A DNA stretch of 64,000 nucleotides from Acidiferrimicrobium sp. IK (GCF_025499425.1 NZ_JAIMCB010000002.1:1-64000); one strand, 5' to 3'; shown: positions 49,741 through 58,788, counted from the stretch's first letter. Notes: generated by a model not told the origin, from the letters alone. A program made the numbers and translations.

Positions 49741-50765
49741 TCGGCCGGAACCAGGTCGAGCAGGTGGGCGAGGTGCCACCGCAACGGAGCCATCGTGGCA
49801 GCAACTGCGTGGGCGTGCTTGAGGTGCAAGTTGGCGTCGTTGCCGAAGGTGTAACCCTGACCGCCGTGGATCTGGATGTTGTCCCGGGCGTTGTCCACCG
49901 CGGCGTTGGTGGCGACGATCTTGGCCGACGACGCCTGGAACCCGGTGTCGGCCCGGTCCCCGTCGATGGCAGCAGCGGCGAAGAAGACCTGGGACGTAGC
50001 GGCCTCGCACCGCAGCGCCATCTCGGCGCAGCGGTGCTTGATCGCCTGGTGGACGCCGATCGGCCGCCCGAACTGCACTCGGGTCCTGGCGTGCTCGGCC
50101 GCCTGGTCGCGCACCGCCTCGGCGGTGCCGGCAAGGATGGCGGCCGCCAAGACGGTGCCCCGCTCGAACAGCGCTCCGGCATCGGCGTGGGGCAGGACCG
50201 TGGCCGGCGCTCCCGTGAGATCAATCCGTCCGAGCCTGCTCGCCGGGTCGAGCGCGACCAGGCGCTTCACCGGACCGAGCGCGCTCACGTCCACCAGGGC
50301 GCTGCCTCCGGGTCCAGCGACGAGCAGCACCGAGGCCCCTTCGTCGTCGATCAGATCGAACGCTCCATAGAGCGGATCCTCGACCGCCGCGTCAGGGTCT
50401 CGTGGCAGGCCGAGAGCGGCGAAGCAGTCGCCGGCCATCAACGCCCCGGCCAGGTCGATCCGACCCGTCTGGAGCGCGGCTCGCACGGCCAGGCTCGTCG
50501 CCAGGAAGGGACCGGGTGCGAGGCCGCGCCCGATCTCCCGGAAGAGGATGGCCTCCTCGACCAGGCCATATCCCACGCCGCCGTTGGCCTCTCCGACGCC
50601 GACACCGAACCAGCCGAGATTCGCGCACCGTGCCCACACCTCCGGGTCGACGGCCCGCTTCTCGTGGCGACGCGCTCGCACACCGTCGATCGGGAGCTCC
50701 TTGGCCAGGAATGCCGCCGCCGCAGCGGCGATCTCCTGTTGTTCATCGCTGGGCAGTAAGTCCAT
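49737..50765 (-). CDS. Acyl-CoA dehydrogenase, divergent subunit (FadE type)
   Basis: A 342-residue dehydrogenase-fold protein. The C-terminal domain is conserved (AEHARTRVQFGRPIGVHQAIKHRCAEMAL and DNIQIHGGQGYTFGNDANLHLKHAH), while the middle domain lacks SEPDAGSD and is shortened. It starts with ATG 3 bp after the canonical dehydrogenase and is likely its partner subunit, the third such pair in the window. Its stop overlaps the start of the fused ligase. Confidence 0.87.
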   Translation of the reverse strand: MDLLPSDEQQEIAAAAAAFLAKELPIDGVRARRHEKRAVDPEVWARCANLGWFGVGVGEANGGVGYGLVEEAILFREIGRGLAPGPFLATSLAVRAALQTGRIDLAGALMAGDCFAALGLPRDPDAAVEDPLYGAFDLIDDEGASVLLVAGPGGSALVDVSALGPVKRLVALDPASRLGRIDLTGAPATVLPHADAGALFERGTVLAAAILAGTAEAVRDQAAEHARTRVQFGRPIGVHQAIKHRCAEMALRCEAATSQVFFAAAAIDGDRADTGFQASSAKIVATNAAVDNARDNIQIHGGQGYTFGNDANLHLKHAHAVAATMAPLRWHLAHLLDLVPAE

Positions 50766-50768
50766 GGG

Positions 50769-51941
50769 TCATCCTCTCGGGAGGCCGAGCACTCGCTCGC
50801 CGATGATGTTTCGCTGAATCTCGGAGGTCCCCCCGCCGATCGACTGCGAGAAGGAATACAGGTACTTGCCGCTCCATCCGCCTGCTGACGAGCGCGACCT
50901 GTACTCGAGACCGTCCTGTCCGACGATGTCGAACGCCAAGCGGTACACCCGTTGGGCGGCGTCGGAGAAGAAGAGCTTTAGCATCGAGCCCTCGGGCCCG
51001 GGGGATCCTTGGCGGCGACTGCGAGAGATGGCCGCATAGGTCATGGCCCGCAGAGACGCCACCTCCGCCCGGGCCGTGGCCAGGCGCCGGGCCAGCTCCT
51101 CGTCGCGGATCAGCGGCCGGCCATCGGGGGCCGACCGGTCGCGGGCCTCGTCGATCAGGTCCTCCACGATGCGCGACAGCTGGACCTGGCTCAGCGTGAA
51201 GGCCGTGCCCCGCTCGAAAGCGAGCGTCGACATGGCCACCCCCCACCCGTCGTCGATCTCGCCGACCACGTTCGCGAGGGGCAATCGAACGTCGTTGTAG
51301 AAGACCTCGCAGAAGTCGCTCTCGCCCTCCATCGTCTCGAGGGGACGGATCTCGATACCCGGAGAGTGCATGTCGCAGATGATCCAGGTGATGCCCTTGT
51401 GCTTGGGGACATCAGGATCGGTCCGCACCAGCAGCTCCTGCCAGTCAGCGATGTCCGCGTAGCTTGTCCAGATCTTCTGACCGGAGATGACCATCTCGTC
51501 ACCGTCGACGTGGCCCCGGGTGCGCAGGGACGCGAGGTCAGATCCGGCGTCGGGCTCGGAGAACCCCTGACACCAGACGACCTCACCCTTGAGGATCCTC
51601 GGCAGGTGGTAGGCCTTCTGCTCGTCCGAGGCGCGGGCCATCAGGGTCGGACCGGCATGGCTGATGCCGACGAAGCGGGCGTCGATGTCCGGCAGGTCGT
51701 AGCGTCCGTACTCCTCGTACCAGATCAGCTGCTCGGTGAGGCTGAGACCCCGCCCGCCGTACTCCTCGGGCCAGGAAATCCCGGCCCACCCTCCGTCCCA
51801 CTGGGTGCGTTGCCACTCCAGGTCGAACGCTCGCATCGCGGCCCGCTGCGTCGGGCGACCCTCGCGTGGCACATGCTCCGCCAGCCAGGTGCGGACCTCG
51901 TCGCGAAAGGTGCGATCGCTGTCGGTGAAGTCAAGGTCCAT
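50769..51941 (-). CDS. Acyl-CoA dehydrogenase, canonical subunit (FadE type)
   Basis: A 390-residue acyl-CoA dehydrogenase: SWPEEYGGRGLSLTEQLIWYEEYGRYDLP, VVWCQGFSEPDAGSDLASLRTRGHVDGDEMVISGQKIWTSYADIADWQEL and SIGGGTSEIQRNIIGERVLGLPRG, with the standard TSEIQR flavin contact. ATG 51941 has GGGAGGAAGACAC before it. First gene of a leftward three-gene operon (dehydrogenase, dehydrogenase, ligase-crotonase); the tandem TetR gene lies 97 bp upstream on the same strand. Confidence 0.92.
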   Translation of the reverse strand: MDLDFTDSDRTFRDEVRTWLAEHVPREGRPTQRAAMRAFDLEWQRTQWDGGWAGISWPEEYGGRGLSLTEQLIWYEEYGRYDLPDIDARFVGISHAGPTLMARASDEQKAYHLPRILKGEVVWCQGFSEPDAGSDLASLRTRGHVDGDEMVISGQKIWTSYADIADWQELLVRTDPDVPKHKGITWIICDMHSPGIEIRPLETMEGESDFCEVFYNDVRLPLANVVGEIDDGWGVAMSTLAFERGTAFTLSQVQLSRIVEDLIDEARDRSAPDGRPLIRDEELARRLATARAEVASLRAMTYAAISRSRRQGSPGPEGSMLKLFFSDAAQRVYRLAFDIVGQDGLEYRSRSSAGGWSGKYLYSFSQSIGGGTSEIQRNIIGERVLGLPRG

Positions 51942-52038
51942 GTGTCTTCCTCCCCTGGCGCCGGAGCGGGTACGGCACCCTGCGGTGACACTGCCGTCAG
52001 ATGCCCGGCTCGAAGCATAGCCTTGCGGCCGGTTGCGA

Positions 52039-53481
52039 TCAGAGCTGCTCTGGTCGGCACCTGTCAGCACGAGCGGACCCGGCATCGGTCCCGGACGCGG
52101 TTTGCGCTTTGCGCGGTCGAGCCCCGCGGCGGCCCCTGCCCAGCAAGCCGCGCTCGATCACCACCGCCATCGTCTCGACCAGGCGCTCGTCGCTCATGCC
52201 CCCGAGGGCGTCGGCGACCTGGCCGGGCAGCTGCTCGAGCAGCGAGAGCACGATGAGGGAACCGGCCTTGACGTCGAGCGGGTGGCGGCGTTCGGCACCG
52301 GTCAAGACCCGGGCGAAGGCGTCGACCAGGACGGTCCTTGCGATCCGACCTGGCACCTGCACGGTGTCGACATCGGGCTCTCCTTCGGACCAGGCCCGGA
52401 AAACCCCCATGTAGCGGCGGCGCAGGATGACGAACTGACGCAACCAGGATCGGAGGTCCTCTCCGGTGAGCCCGCCGGCGGCGCTGGCGTCGAACTCTCG
52501 CAGGCCACGCGAGAGGGCGAGGGCCCCGTCCTCGGCCAGCACGCCGAGCAGATCGGTCTTGTCGGAGAAGTACTTGTAGAACGTGCCCCGTCCAAGTCCA
52601 GCCTGCCGGACGATGTCGTCCACGCTCGTCAGGTGGTAGCCGTTGGCCGCGAGGGTCTCCGCTCCGGCATCCAGCAGGCGCCCCACCGTGGCCCGCACCT
52701 GCGGGCTGCATCCCTCCAGGCGACCAGCGCTGCCCCGTTCCGTGATCGCGCGCCGGCGGCTGACGGGACGCCCGCCCCGACGGGGCCGTGGTGAGCGAAG
52801 CGCAGGTTGCTCCGACGGGCCCCCCGTGTGCACCAGCGCCGACGCGGGGGTGGAGGGATACATGACGAGCTGGAAGACCGTCGCCAGAGCGTCCAGGAGC
52901 GGCCCGTCTCCGACGCCCCCTGTGGCCGCTACCGTCCGGTAGTAGTTAACCCTGGTCACGGTGGCCAGGAGGGCCGCGGCCAGGTCCTCCAAATCCAACC
53001 CCGTGACGTGGCATTCGGCGAGGCGGTCGGTCATCCGCCGGGTGTACTCGCTGTTGAAATCGGCGATCAGCGGTCGCAGCGGCGCCCTTGGCGAATCAAC
53101 GTGGGACCACTGCACAAACATGGTGGAGTACTTGTCGTACACCCAGGCCCACTCCCCCAGCCACCAGTGGAGATTGTCGTAGCCAGCGGGAGTAGGGCCG
53201 GTACGGCCCAGGCGGGGTATGACCCGCAGCAGCGCGGCGCCGCACTCCCGGAGCAGCTCGACGAAGATCTCCTCCTTGCTCCCGAAATACTGGTAGAGCG
53301 CGGCGCGCGAGATGCCCACTGAGGACGCGATGTCGTCGACCAGGGTGCCGTGGAACCCCTTCTCCTCGAAGAGAAGAAGGGTGACGTCCACGATGCGCCG
53401 GCGAGTGCGTGCCCCACGCTCTCCGACTGCCGGGCTCGCCGGGCCGTAGCTGGCTCGGCGCGTGAAGTCATACGCTGCCAT
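52039..53481 (-). CDS. Tandem TetR-family regulator (two TetR units in one chain)
   Basis: A 480-residue protein built from two complete TetR repressor units. Unit 1: HTH at about 27-73 (VDDIASSVGISRAALYQYFGSKEEIF). A basic linker SPRPRRGGRPVSRRRAITERG at about 228-250 joins it to unit 2: HTH at about 262-316 (VDDIVRQAGLGRGTFYKYFSDKTDLL), each followed by its helical ligand domain. Normal TetR proteins are about 200 residues and act as dimers, so one chain may mimic a dimer or bind two different half-sites. It lies just upstream of the dehydrogenase/ligase-crotonase operon and divergent from the quinone oxidoreductase gene. Confidence 0.88.
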   Translation of the reverse strand: MAAYDFTRRASYGPASPAVGERGARTRRRIVDVTLLLFEEKGFHGTLVDDIASSVGISRAALYQYFGSKEEIFVELLRECGAALLRVIPRLGRTGPTPAGYDNLHWWLGEWAWVYDKYSTMFVQWSHVDSPRAPLRPLIADFNSEYTRRMTDRLAECHVTGLDLEDLAAALLATVTRVNYYRTVAATGGVGDGPLLDALATVFQLVMYPSTPASALVHTGGPSEQPALRSPRPRRGGRPVSRRRAITERGSAGRLEGCSPQVRATVGRLLDAGAETLAANGYHLTSVDDIVRQAGLGRGTFYKYFSDKTDLLGVLAEDGALALSRGLREFDASAAGGLTGEDLRSWLRQFVILRRRYMGVFRAWSEGEPDVDTVQVPGRIARTVLVDAFARVLTGAERRHPLDVKAGSLIVLSLLEQLPGQVADALGGMSDERLVETMAVVIERGLLGRGRRGARPRKAQTASGTDAGSARADRCRPEQL

Positions 53482-53520
53482 ACAGGCCGGTTACGTTAGC
53501 GGCCGGGAGGGACATTGAAG

Positions 53521-54507
53521 ATGCTGGCTGCTGTGCTGCATGCCTATGGCGACCCCACTGCCTTGATCCTGGAAGAGCGGCCCGACCCCGTGGCCGGGGA
53601 AGGTCAAGTCGTCGTGGACGTCGCTGCCGCGGCAATCAATTTCCCAGACGTCTTGATCATGGCCGACCGGTACCAGGTATCGGTGCCCCTGCCATTCATT
53701 CCGGGGAGCGAGCTGGCCGGCACCGTGCGCAGCGTCGGGACCGGCGTGGAGGGGGTTTCACCGGGGGATCGGGTGTCGGCCACGGTAATGGTCGGCGCCT
53801 TCGCCGAGCAGGTCGCCGTCGCCGCCTCATCGCTCGTCCCAGTCCCTGCTGGGGTCGACCTGATCAGCGCCGCCGCTCTGCAAGTGACCTACCTGACCGC
53901 GTACCACTCGATCGTAAGCGTCGCCGGCGCGTCGCCCGGGGAATGGGTGGTCGTCCTCGGCGCGGCGGGGGGTGTCGGCATGGCGGCCATCGACATCGCC
54001 CGACAGATCGGCTGTCGTTCCATCGCGGCAGTCTCCAGTGACACCAAGGCCGCAGCCTGCCTGCAGCGCGGCGCCGACGCTGCGGTGCGCTATGACGAGG
54101 AGGACATGAAGAGCCGGATACGGGAGATCACCGGCGGTGGCGCCGGAGTGGTCGTCGATCCTGTCGGTGGGCCCTACGCCGAAGTTGCCCTGCGGGCTAT
54201 GCGCTGGGGCGGTCGGTTCGTGACCGTCGGGTACGCGTCGGGCGTGATTCCCCGCATCCCGCTGAACCTGGTCTTGCTCAAAGGGGTCACGGTGCGAGGC
54301 TTCGAGATGCGGACCTTCTCCGAGCACGAGCCCGAAGCCGCCCGCCGCGGCAGCGCGGCGTTGATGGCCATGGTCGGGGCCGGCCTCCGTCCCCACGTGT
54401 CAGCCGTGCTTCCCCTCACGGAGGCAGCGGCCGGGCTGCAAGCCGTAGCCGAGCGGCGCAGCACCGGCAAGGTCATCCTCGTCCCTCAGGAGGGCGGCGG
54501 CGCCTAG
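53521..54507 (+). CDS. Zinc-free MDR oxidoreductase (quinone oxidoreductase type)
   Basis: A 328-residue medium-chain dehydrogenase/reductase of the NADPH:quinone oxidoreductase or enoyl reductase type: AAAINFPDVLIMADRYQVSVPLPFIPGSELAGTVRSVG, LQVTYLTAYHSIV, Rossmann motif VVVLGAAGGVGMAAIDIARQIG, and GGRFVTVGYASGVIPRIPLNLVLLKGVTVRG. No zinc ligands are present. ATG 53521 lies 9 nt after GGGAGGG; a TTG at 53515 is less likely. It is 39 bp from the divergent tandem TetR gene, which may control it. Confidence 0.88.
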   Translation: MLAAVLHAYGDPTALILEERPDPVAGEGQVVVDVAAAAINFPDVLIMADRYQVSVPLPFIPGSELAGTVRSVGTGVEGVSPGDRVSATVMVGAFAEQVAVAASSLVPVPAGVDLISAAALQVTYLTAYHSIVSVAGASPGEWVVVLGAAGGVGMAAIDIARQIGCRSIAAVSSDTKAAACLQRGADAAVRYDEEDMKSRIREITGGGAGVVVDPVGGPYAEVALRAMRWGGRFVTVGYASGVIPRIPLNLVLLKGVTVRGFEMRTFSEHEPEAARRGSAALMAMVGAGLRPHVSAVLPLTEAAAGLQAVAERRSTGKVILVPQEGGGA

Positions 54508-54566
54508 CCGCCGACTGGGACAGCTTGGCGAGTAGCGGGCGGGGCAACATTCCAGTCTCTGGGTTG

Positions 54567-54605
54567 GGAGGGGGTACCGGGGGATTCCCCGCCGGTACCC
54601 CCTCC
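54567..54605. terminator. Strong hairpin, bidirectional terminator
   Basis: GGAGGGGGTACCGG (54567-54580) and CCGGTACCCCCTCC (54592-54605) form a perfect 14-bp stem around an 11-nt loop. It lies between the convergent oxidoreductase gene (ends 54507) and SDR gene (ends 54637). Confidence 0.75.
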
Positions 54606-54636
54606 TGCAACCGCTGCGGGGGGAGCTCGTGGGGTG

Positions 54637-55503
54637 CTACTGGGTCGGGCCGCCCGGGAACTTGAGCAGCGATCCAGCGTCCACCCTGATCTGCTGGCCG
54701 GTGATGTAGCGCGACTCGTCCGAAGCCAGGAATAGCACCAGGTTGGAGATGTCAACCGGCTCTATGTAGGGGATGGGCATCGCCTGGAAGGTGGTGAACG
54801 CCGGCTCCGCGTCCTCGCGCGTCGGGTGCTCCAGGTCCGGGCGGAACACTCTGTAGAGCCCGTCGTTGTGCAGCAGGTGGGTGTTGCAGTTGGTCGGGTG
54901 GATGCAGTTGACCCGGATGAAGCGCCCGGCCAGGTGAAGAGCGAGCTGCTCGGTATAGCTGATCAGGATCCGTTTCGACCAGCCGTACCCGGCGCTTCCC
55001 GGCCCCATCGCCGGGTTGTCGGTGGTGTTGGGCATCATCCCCGCGGTCGAGCCGGTGATCACGACGGACGCCGCGTCGGGGAGGTGGGGCAGCGCAACGG
55101 CCACGGTGTTCATCACACCGGTGAGGTCGACGTCCACGGCATCTTGGAAGTCCATTGTCTGGGGGTCGCCCATCGCCATCGGCAGGATCCCGGCGTTGGC
55201 GACGACGGTGTCGACGTGGCCGAGGTCCGTGATGCCGGCCTGCAGCGCGTCGCGCAGTTCGTCACGCTCGCGGACGTCGGCCTGGCGGGCCACGATCCGC
55301 CGCCCCAGCTCCTTGACCGCACGCTCCGTTTCGGCCAGGTCCTCCGGCGACGACAGCGGGTAAGGGTTCGATTCGATCTGGCGGCAGATGTCGACCGCGA
55401 TGATGTCCGCCCCCTCCTGGGCCAGGCGGATGGCGTGACTTCTACCCTGCCCGCGGGCCGCGCCCGTGATGAACGCGACCTTTCCCTCCAAACGACCTGC
55501 CAT
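54637..55503 (-). CDS. Mycofactocin-coupled SDR (carveol dehydrogenase family)
   Basis: A 288-residue SDR with the N-terminal signature KVAFITGAARGQGRSHAIRLAQEGADIIAVDIC and the catalytic YGWSK (GYGWSKRILISYTEQLA), plus NCIHPTNCNTHLLHN and ITGQQIRVDAGSLLK. This subfamily has an insertion near the cofactor site and is known to hold its NAD tightly and to need the redox cofactor mycofactocin for turnover; terpene alcohols such as carveol are known substrates. No mycofactocin genes are in the window. It is followed by the divergent-to-none leftward partner: the aldehyde dehydrogenase lies 36 bp upstream in the same operon. Confidence 0.87.
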   Translation of the reverse strand: MAGRLEGKVAFITGAARGQGRSHAIRLAQEGADIIAVDICRQIESNPYPLSSPEDLAETERAVKELGRRIVARQADVRERDELRDALQAGITDLGHVDTVVANAGILPMAMGDPQTMDFQDAVDVDLTGVMNTVAVALPHLPDAASVVITGSTAGMMPNTTDNPAMGPGSAGYGWSKRILISYTEQLALHLAGRFIRVNCIHPTNCNTHLLHNDGLYRVFRPDLEHPTREDAEPAFTTFQAMPIPYIEPVDISNLVLFLASDESRYITGQQIRVDAGSLLKFPGGPTQ

Positions 55504-55539
55504 GGTGCTCTCCTGTCTTTTCGTTGTCGTGTCGACTGG

Positions 55540-57018
55540 TCAGGGGCGGAGCCAGGCGACGGCCTTGGTCTCCAGATACTGCTCGAATCCCTCGAGGCCG
55601 TTTTGCCGGCCGATTCCGCTGGTCTTGTAGCCCCCGTAGGGCGAGTCGGCGCCGTACCAGACGCCTCCGTTGATCCCGATCGAGCCGGTCCGAACCCGCC
55701 GGGCGATGGCCGTGGCCCGCTCCTCGGACGCCGAGAACACGCCACCGGAGAGACCGAACGCGCTCTCGTTGGCGATGCGGACGGCGTCGTCGTCGTCCTC
55801 GTAGGGGATCACGCACAGCACCGGCCCGAAGATCTCCTCCTGGGCGATGGTCATGGAGTTGTCGACGTCCACGAAGAGCGTCGGCTCGACGTAGTACCCC
55901 TTCGGCAGGTGCGCCGGCCGGCCCCCGCCGAGAACCAGCTTGGCCCCCTCCTCCTGACCCTTGGCGATGTAACCGAGGACGCGATCCCGCTGCCTGGAGC
56001 TGATCAGCGGCCCGGAGAAGTTGGCCGGGTCCTGCGGGTCGCCGTAGGCCACCGCCGCCATCGCCTGGGTGATCAGCTCGACGCCTTCGTCGTAGCGGGA
56101 GCGGGGCAGCAGCATCCGGGTCTGCATGGCGCACCCCTGGCCGGCGTGCATGCACACGAACGAGCCGGCCGGTACCACCGAAGCGAAGTCCGCGTCGTCG
56201 CAGACGATCATGGCCGACTTGCCGCCCAACTCGAGGAACACCCGCTTGAGGGTGGCGGCACCCTTCTCCATGATCCGCTTGCCCGTCACCGTCGATCCGG
56301 TGAACGAGATCATGTCAACCAGCGGCGAGAGGGTCAGCTCCTCTCCCACGAGGTGATCCGAGGATGTCACGACGTTGAAGACCCCGGCGGGCATGTCGGT
56401 CTTCTCGGCTACGAGGCGGCCCAGGCGCGTGGCGTTCCAGGGGGTGTCGGGCGCCGGCTTGAGCACGGTCGTGTTGCCGGTGGCCAGCACTTGGGCAATC
56501 TTGTTGCTGGTCACCTCGAAGGGGTAGTTCCAAGGGACGATCGAACCGACCACGCCCAGCGGCTCTTTCCAGACGGCCCGGGCGCTGTGGGTCCCGAAGG
56601 CGTCGCCGTCGCTGAGCGACCGCTCCCAGGGGAACTCGTCGATCAGCTTGGCCGGGTACCGGAAGGCGTCAGCCAGGGGCCCTTCCAGCTGGGCCATGTA
56701 GGTGACCGACCTGGGAGTGCCCACCTCTGCGATCAACTCCTCGCGCAGCTCCTCCCGCTCCGCCTCCAGCGCGTCTTGCAACTGCTCCAGGCATCGCTTG
56801 CGCAGCTCGCGGTTGGTCGACCAGTCGGTCTCCTCGAACGCCCGCCGGGCCGCTGCGATGGCCCGCTGCATGTCCTCCCGCGATGCGTCCGCCACCGGGC
56901 CAAGGACTTCCTCGGTCGCCGGGTTGATGTTGTCGAAGGTCTTGCCGGAAGCTGCGCCTACCAGGCTGCCGTCGATCAACATCCGGGTTTCGGGGGTGAA
57001 CCCGTCGGTCCTTGACAT
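55540..57018 (-). CDS. Aldehyde dehydrogenase
   Basis: A 492-residue NAD(P)-dependent aldehyde dehydrogenase: VVGSIVPWNYPFEVTSNKIAQVLATGNT, FTGSTVTGKRIM, general base in FLELGGKSAMIVCDD, catalytic Cys in MHAGQGCAMQTRMLL, EEIFGPVLCVIPY and PYGGYKTSGIGRQNG. With the mycofactocin-type alcohol dehydrogenase downstream it forms a natural alcohol-to-aldehyde-to-acid pair, feeding acids to the CoA ligases of the region. ATG 57018 has an AGGAG Shine-Dalgarno sequence. Confidence 0.9.
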   Translation of the reverse strand: MSRTDGFTPETRMLIDGSLVGAASGKTFDNINPATEEVLGPVADASREDMQRAIAAARRAFEETDWSTNRELRKRCLEQLQDALEAEREELREELIAEVGTPRSVTYMAQLEGPLADAFRYPAKLIDEFPWERSLSDGDAFGTHSARAVWKEPLGVVGSIVPWNYPFEVTSNKIAQVLATGNTTVLKPAPDTPWNATRLGRLVAEKTDMPAGVFNVVTSSDHLVGEELTLSPLVDMISFTGSTVTGKRIMEKGAATLKRVFLELGGKSAMIVCDDADFASVVPAGSFVCMHAGQGCAMQTRMLLPRSRYDEGVELITQAMAAVAYGDPQDPANFSGPLISSRQRDRVLGYIAKGQEEGAKLVLGGGRPAHLPKGYYVEPTLFVDVDNSMTIAQEEIFGPVLCVIPYEDDDDAVRIANESAFGLSGGVFSASEERATAIARRVRTGSIGINGGVWYGADSPYGGYKTSGIGRQNGLEGFEQYLETKAVAWLRP

Positions 57019-57243
57019 CGGATCTCCTCGCTACCGGGACAAGCAGGCGCCCGCCCGTGACCAACAGACGCCAGGTCTCGCCGGTACGAGCCGCTCACAC
57101 ACACTTACTGTTGCCACGGCCCACTTCCACCCCCGGCGCTTGCAATCTCGCTGGTGTTTTTACCATACCGCTCCGCCACCTGTTTGCCTGCGCATCGGGA
57201 GGCCTTCCTGGCGCACCCCGGTCGCTGCTAGCTTCCGACAGAC

Positions 57244-57924
57244 ATGTCAAGCGACCAGGTCCGCTTCGCCCAGCGGGTAGACCCGGCTCACACCGTTCTC
57301 CTGACGGTAGAGCTGCAAAAGGGGATCGTCGGCGACGACGCCATCCTCCCGGCCTTACCGGCGGCCGTCCGGCGGGCCGGCCTGCTCGAGGTGGCTGGCC
57401 GGATCTGCGCCGGGGCCAGGGCCTCGGGCGTGCGGGTGCTCCACGCCACCATGCGCGAGCGCTCTGACGGTGCCGGGCAGACGGTCAACTGCCGCATCTT
57501 CGCGCTTGGCGCGCGCCGGCGGGCCGATACCGGCCACAACCCGACCGACACAGACCAAGCGGGTGTCGCCCTCGTCGACGAGCTCGACGTGCAGCCAGAG
57601 GACATCGAGGTTCCCAGGTCTCACGGCATGACGCCCTTCACCTCCACGTCGCTGGACCAGATCATCCGCAACCTCGGTGCCCGAACGGTCGTCCTCGTCG
57701 GTGTATCGCTCAACCTGGGCATCATCGGCGCCGCCCTCACCGCCTTGGACCTCGGTTACCAGGTGGTCGTCGTTCGCGACGCGGTCGTAGGTCTCCCCGC
57801 CGAGTACGCCCAAGCCGTCCTGGCCAACTCCATCGCCATGATCGCGGACGTCGTCAACGCGGATGAATTGCTGGCCGCCTGGCAGGCCGCCACCCCCGCT
57901 GGCGCGACCGGGCTCGGGGACTGA
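57244..57924 (+). CDS. Isochorismatase-fold protein lacking the catalytic cysteine
   Basis: A 226-residue cysteine-hydrolase-fold protein. The overall pattern VLLTVELQKGIVGDD, GVRVLHATMRERSDG, LVGVSLNLGIIGAALTALDLGYQVVVVRDAVVG fits isochorismatase/nicotinamidase proteins. All three active-site positions deviate: the first Asp is Glu (VELQ), the Lys segment reads PRSHGMTPF, and the Cys position in GVSLNLGI is not cysteine. It may bind a ligand without hydrolysis or use another chemistry. It starts the rightward run that continues with a crotonase 3 bp downstream. Confidence 0.75.
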   Translation: MSSDQVRFAQRVDPAHTVLLTVELQKGIVGDDAILPALPAAVRRAGLLEVAGRICAGARASGVRVLHATMRERSDGAGQTVNCRIFALGARRRADTGHNPTDTDQAGVALVDELDVQPEDIEVPRSHGMTPFTSTSLDQIIRNLGARTVVLVGVSLNLGIIGAALTALDLGYQVVVVRDAVVGLPAEYAQAVLANSIAMIADVVNADELLAAWQAATPAGATGLGD

Positions 57925-57927
57925 GCA

Positions 57928-58695
57928 GTGGACCTGGAGGTCTGGAACGACAGCGGTGTTGTCGTCGCCCGGATCAACCGGCCCGAAGCCCGTAACGCCA
58001 TGACCCAGGCAGTGATCGCCGGAATCGGTCGGACCATGCGCGAAGCCGACGCGGACCGCGACGTCCGGGCGGTGGTGCTCACCGCGACGGGAGACCGGGC
58101 GTTTTGCGCTGGCATGGACCTGCGGGGCTTCGTCGCAGGACACGACGGCGCCGAGTCCACTGAGGACCTGGCCTCGTTCGGCCGCTGGCAGCGCCAGGGC
58201 ATCACCAAGCCGGTGATCGGCGCCGCCAACGGGACGGCGGTGGCGGGCGGCTTCGAGCTGCTCCTCGCGTGCGACATCGTGGTAGCCGCCGAGGGGGCCC
58301 GCTTCGGCCTGCCCGAGGTCAAGCGGGGCCTCCTAGCGGCCGGCGGCGGGGTCCTGCTCTCAGCTCGCATACCCATCGCCGTTGCCTACGAGTTGACGCT
58401 GACCGGTGAGTTGATCGACGGAGAGCGAGCCTTGGCGCTTGGTCTGGTCAACAGGATCGTGCCGAGCGGCGCCGTCCTCAACGAAGCGTTGGTGATCGCC
58501 CGGCAGATAGCGGCCAACGGACCGCTGGCAGTGGCCGCCACCAAACGGCTGACTCGGGCAGCGGCCGAGCGGCCCGCCGCGGAGGTCTGGGCCCTCCAGG
58601 ACGACCTGGCACCGGCAGTTTTCGCCAGCGAGGACGCCAAGGAGGGCGCGACGGCCTTCGTCGAGCGCCGGCCAGCCGTGTGGAAAGGCCGCTGA
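57928..58695 (+). CDS. Enoyl-CoA hydratase with both catalytic glutamates
   Basis: A 255-residue crotonase: INRPEARNAMTQAV, AFCAGMDLRGF (oxyanion hole), GTAVAGGFELLLACDIVVAAEGARFGLPEVKRGLLAAGGG. The Glu of GGFE and the Glu of LPEV occupy the two catalytic positions of classical hydratases, so this is the one crotonase in the window that looks like a standard enoyl-CoA hydratase. It starts with GTG 3 bp after the isochorismatase-fold gene. Confidence 0.9.
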   Translation: MDLEVWNDSGVVVARINRPEARNAMTQAVIAGIGRTMREADADRDVRAVVLTATGDRAFCAGMDLRGFVAGHDGAESTEDLASFGRWQRQGITKPVIGAANGTAVAGGFELLLACDIVVAAEGARFGLPEVKRGLLAAGGGVLLSARIPIAVAYELTLTGELIDGERALALGLVNRIVPSGAVLNEALVIARQIAANGPLAVAATKRLTRAAAERPAAEVWALQDDLAPAVFASEDAKEGATAFVERRPAVWKGR

Positions 58696-58775
58696 GCGCA
58701 CCAACCCCGCGACGTCCCGGCGGCCAGGCGGCAGGGGACAGGGTGACGGGCCGAGCCCGGACGGCACCACCTGGC

Positions 58776-58781
58776 TAGGAT
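58776..58781 (+). promoter_or_regulatory. -10-like box TAGGAT upstream of the crotonase pair
   Basis: TAGGAT lies about 67 bp before the ATG at 58848 and directly upstream of the dyad at 58789-58810; a TTGACA (58792-58797) sits inside the dyad. Confidence 0.3.
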
Positions 58782-58788
58782 GCACCTA

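Noticed and set aside
54826..57015. A 729-codon plus-strand frame opposite the SDR and aldehyde dehydrogenase
   Set aside because: No family motif; it is antisense to two well-conserved enzymes.
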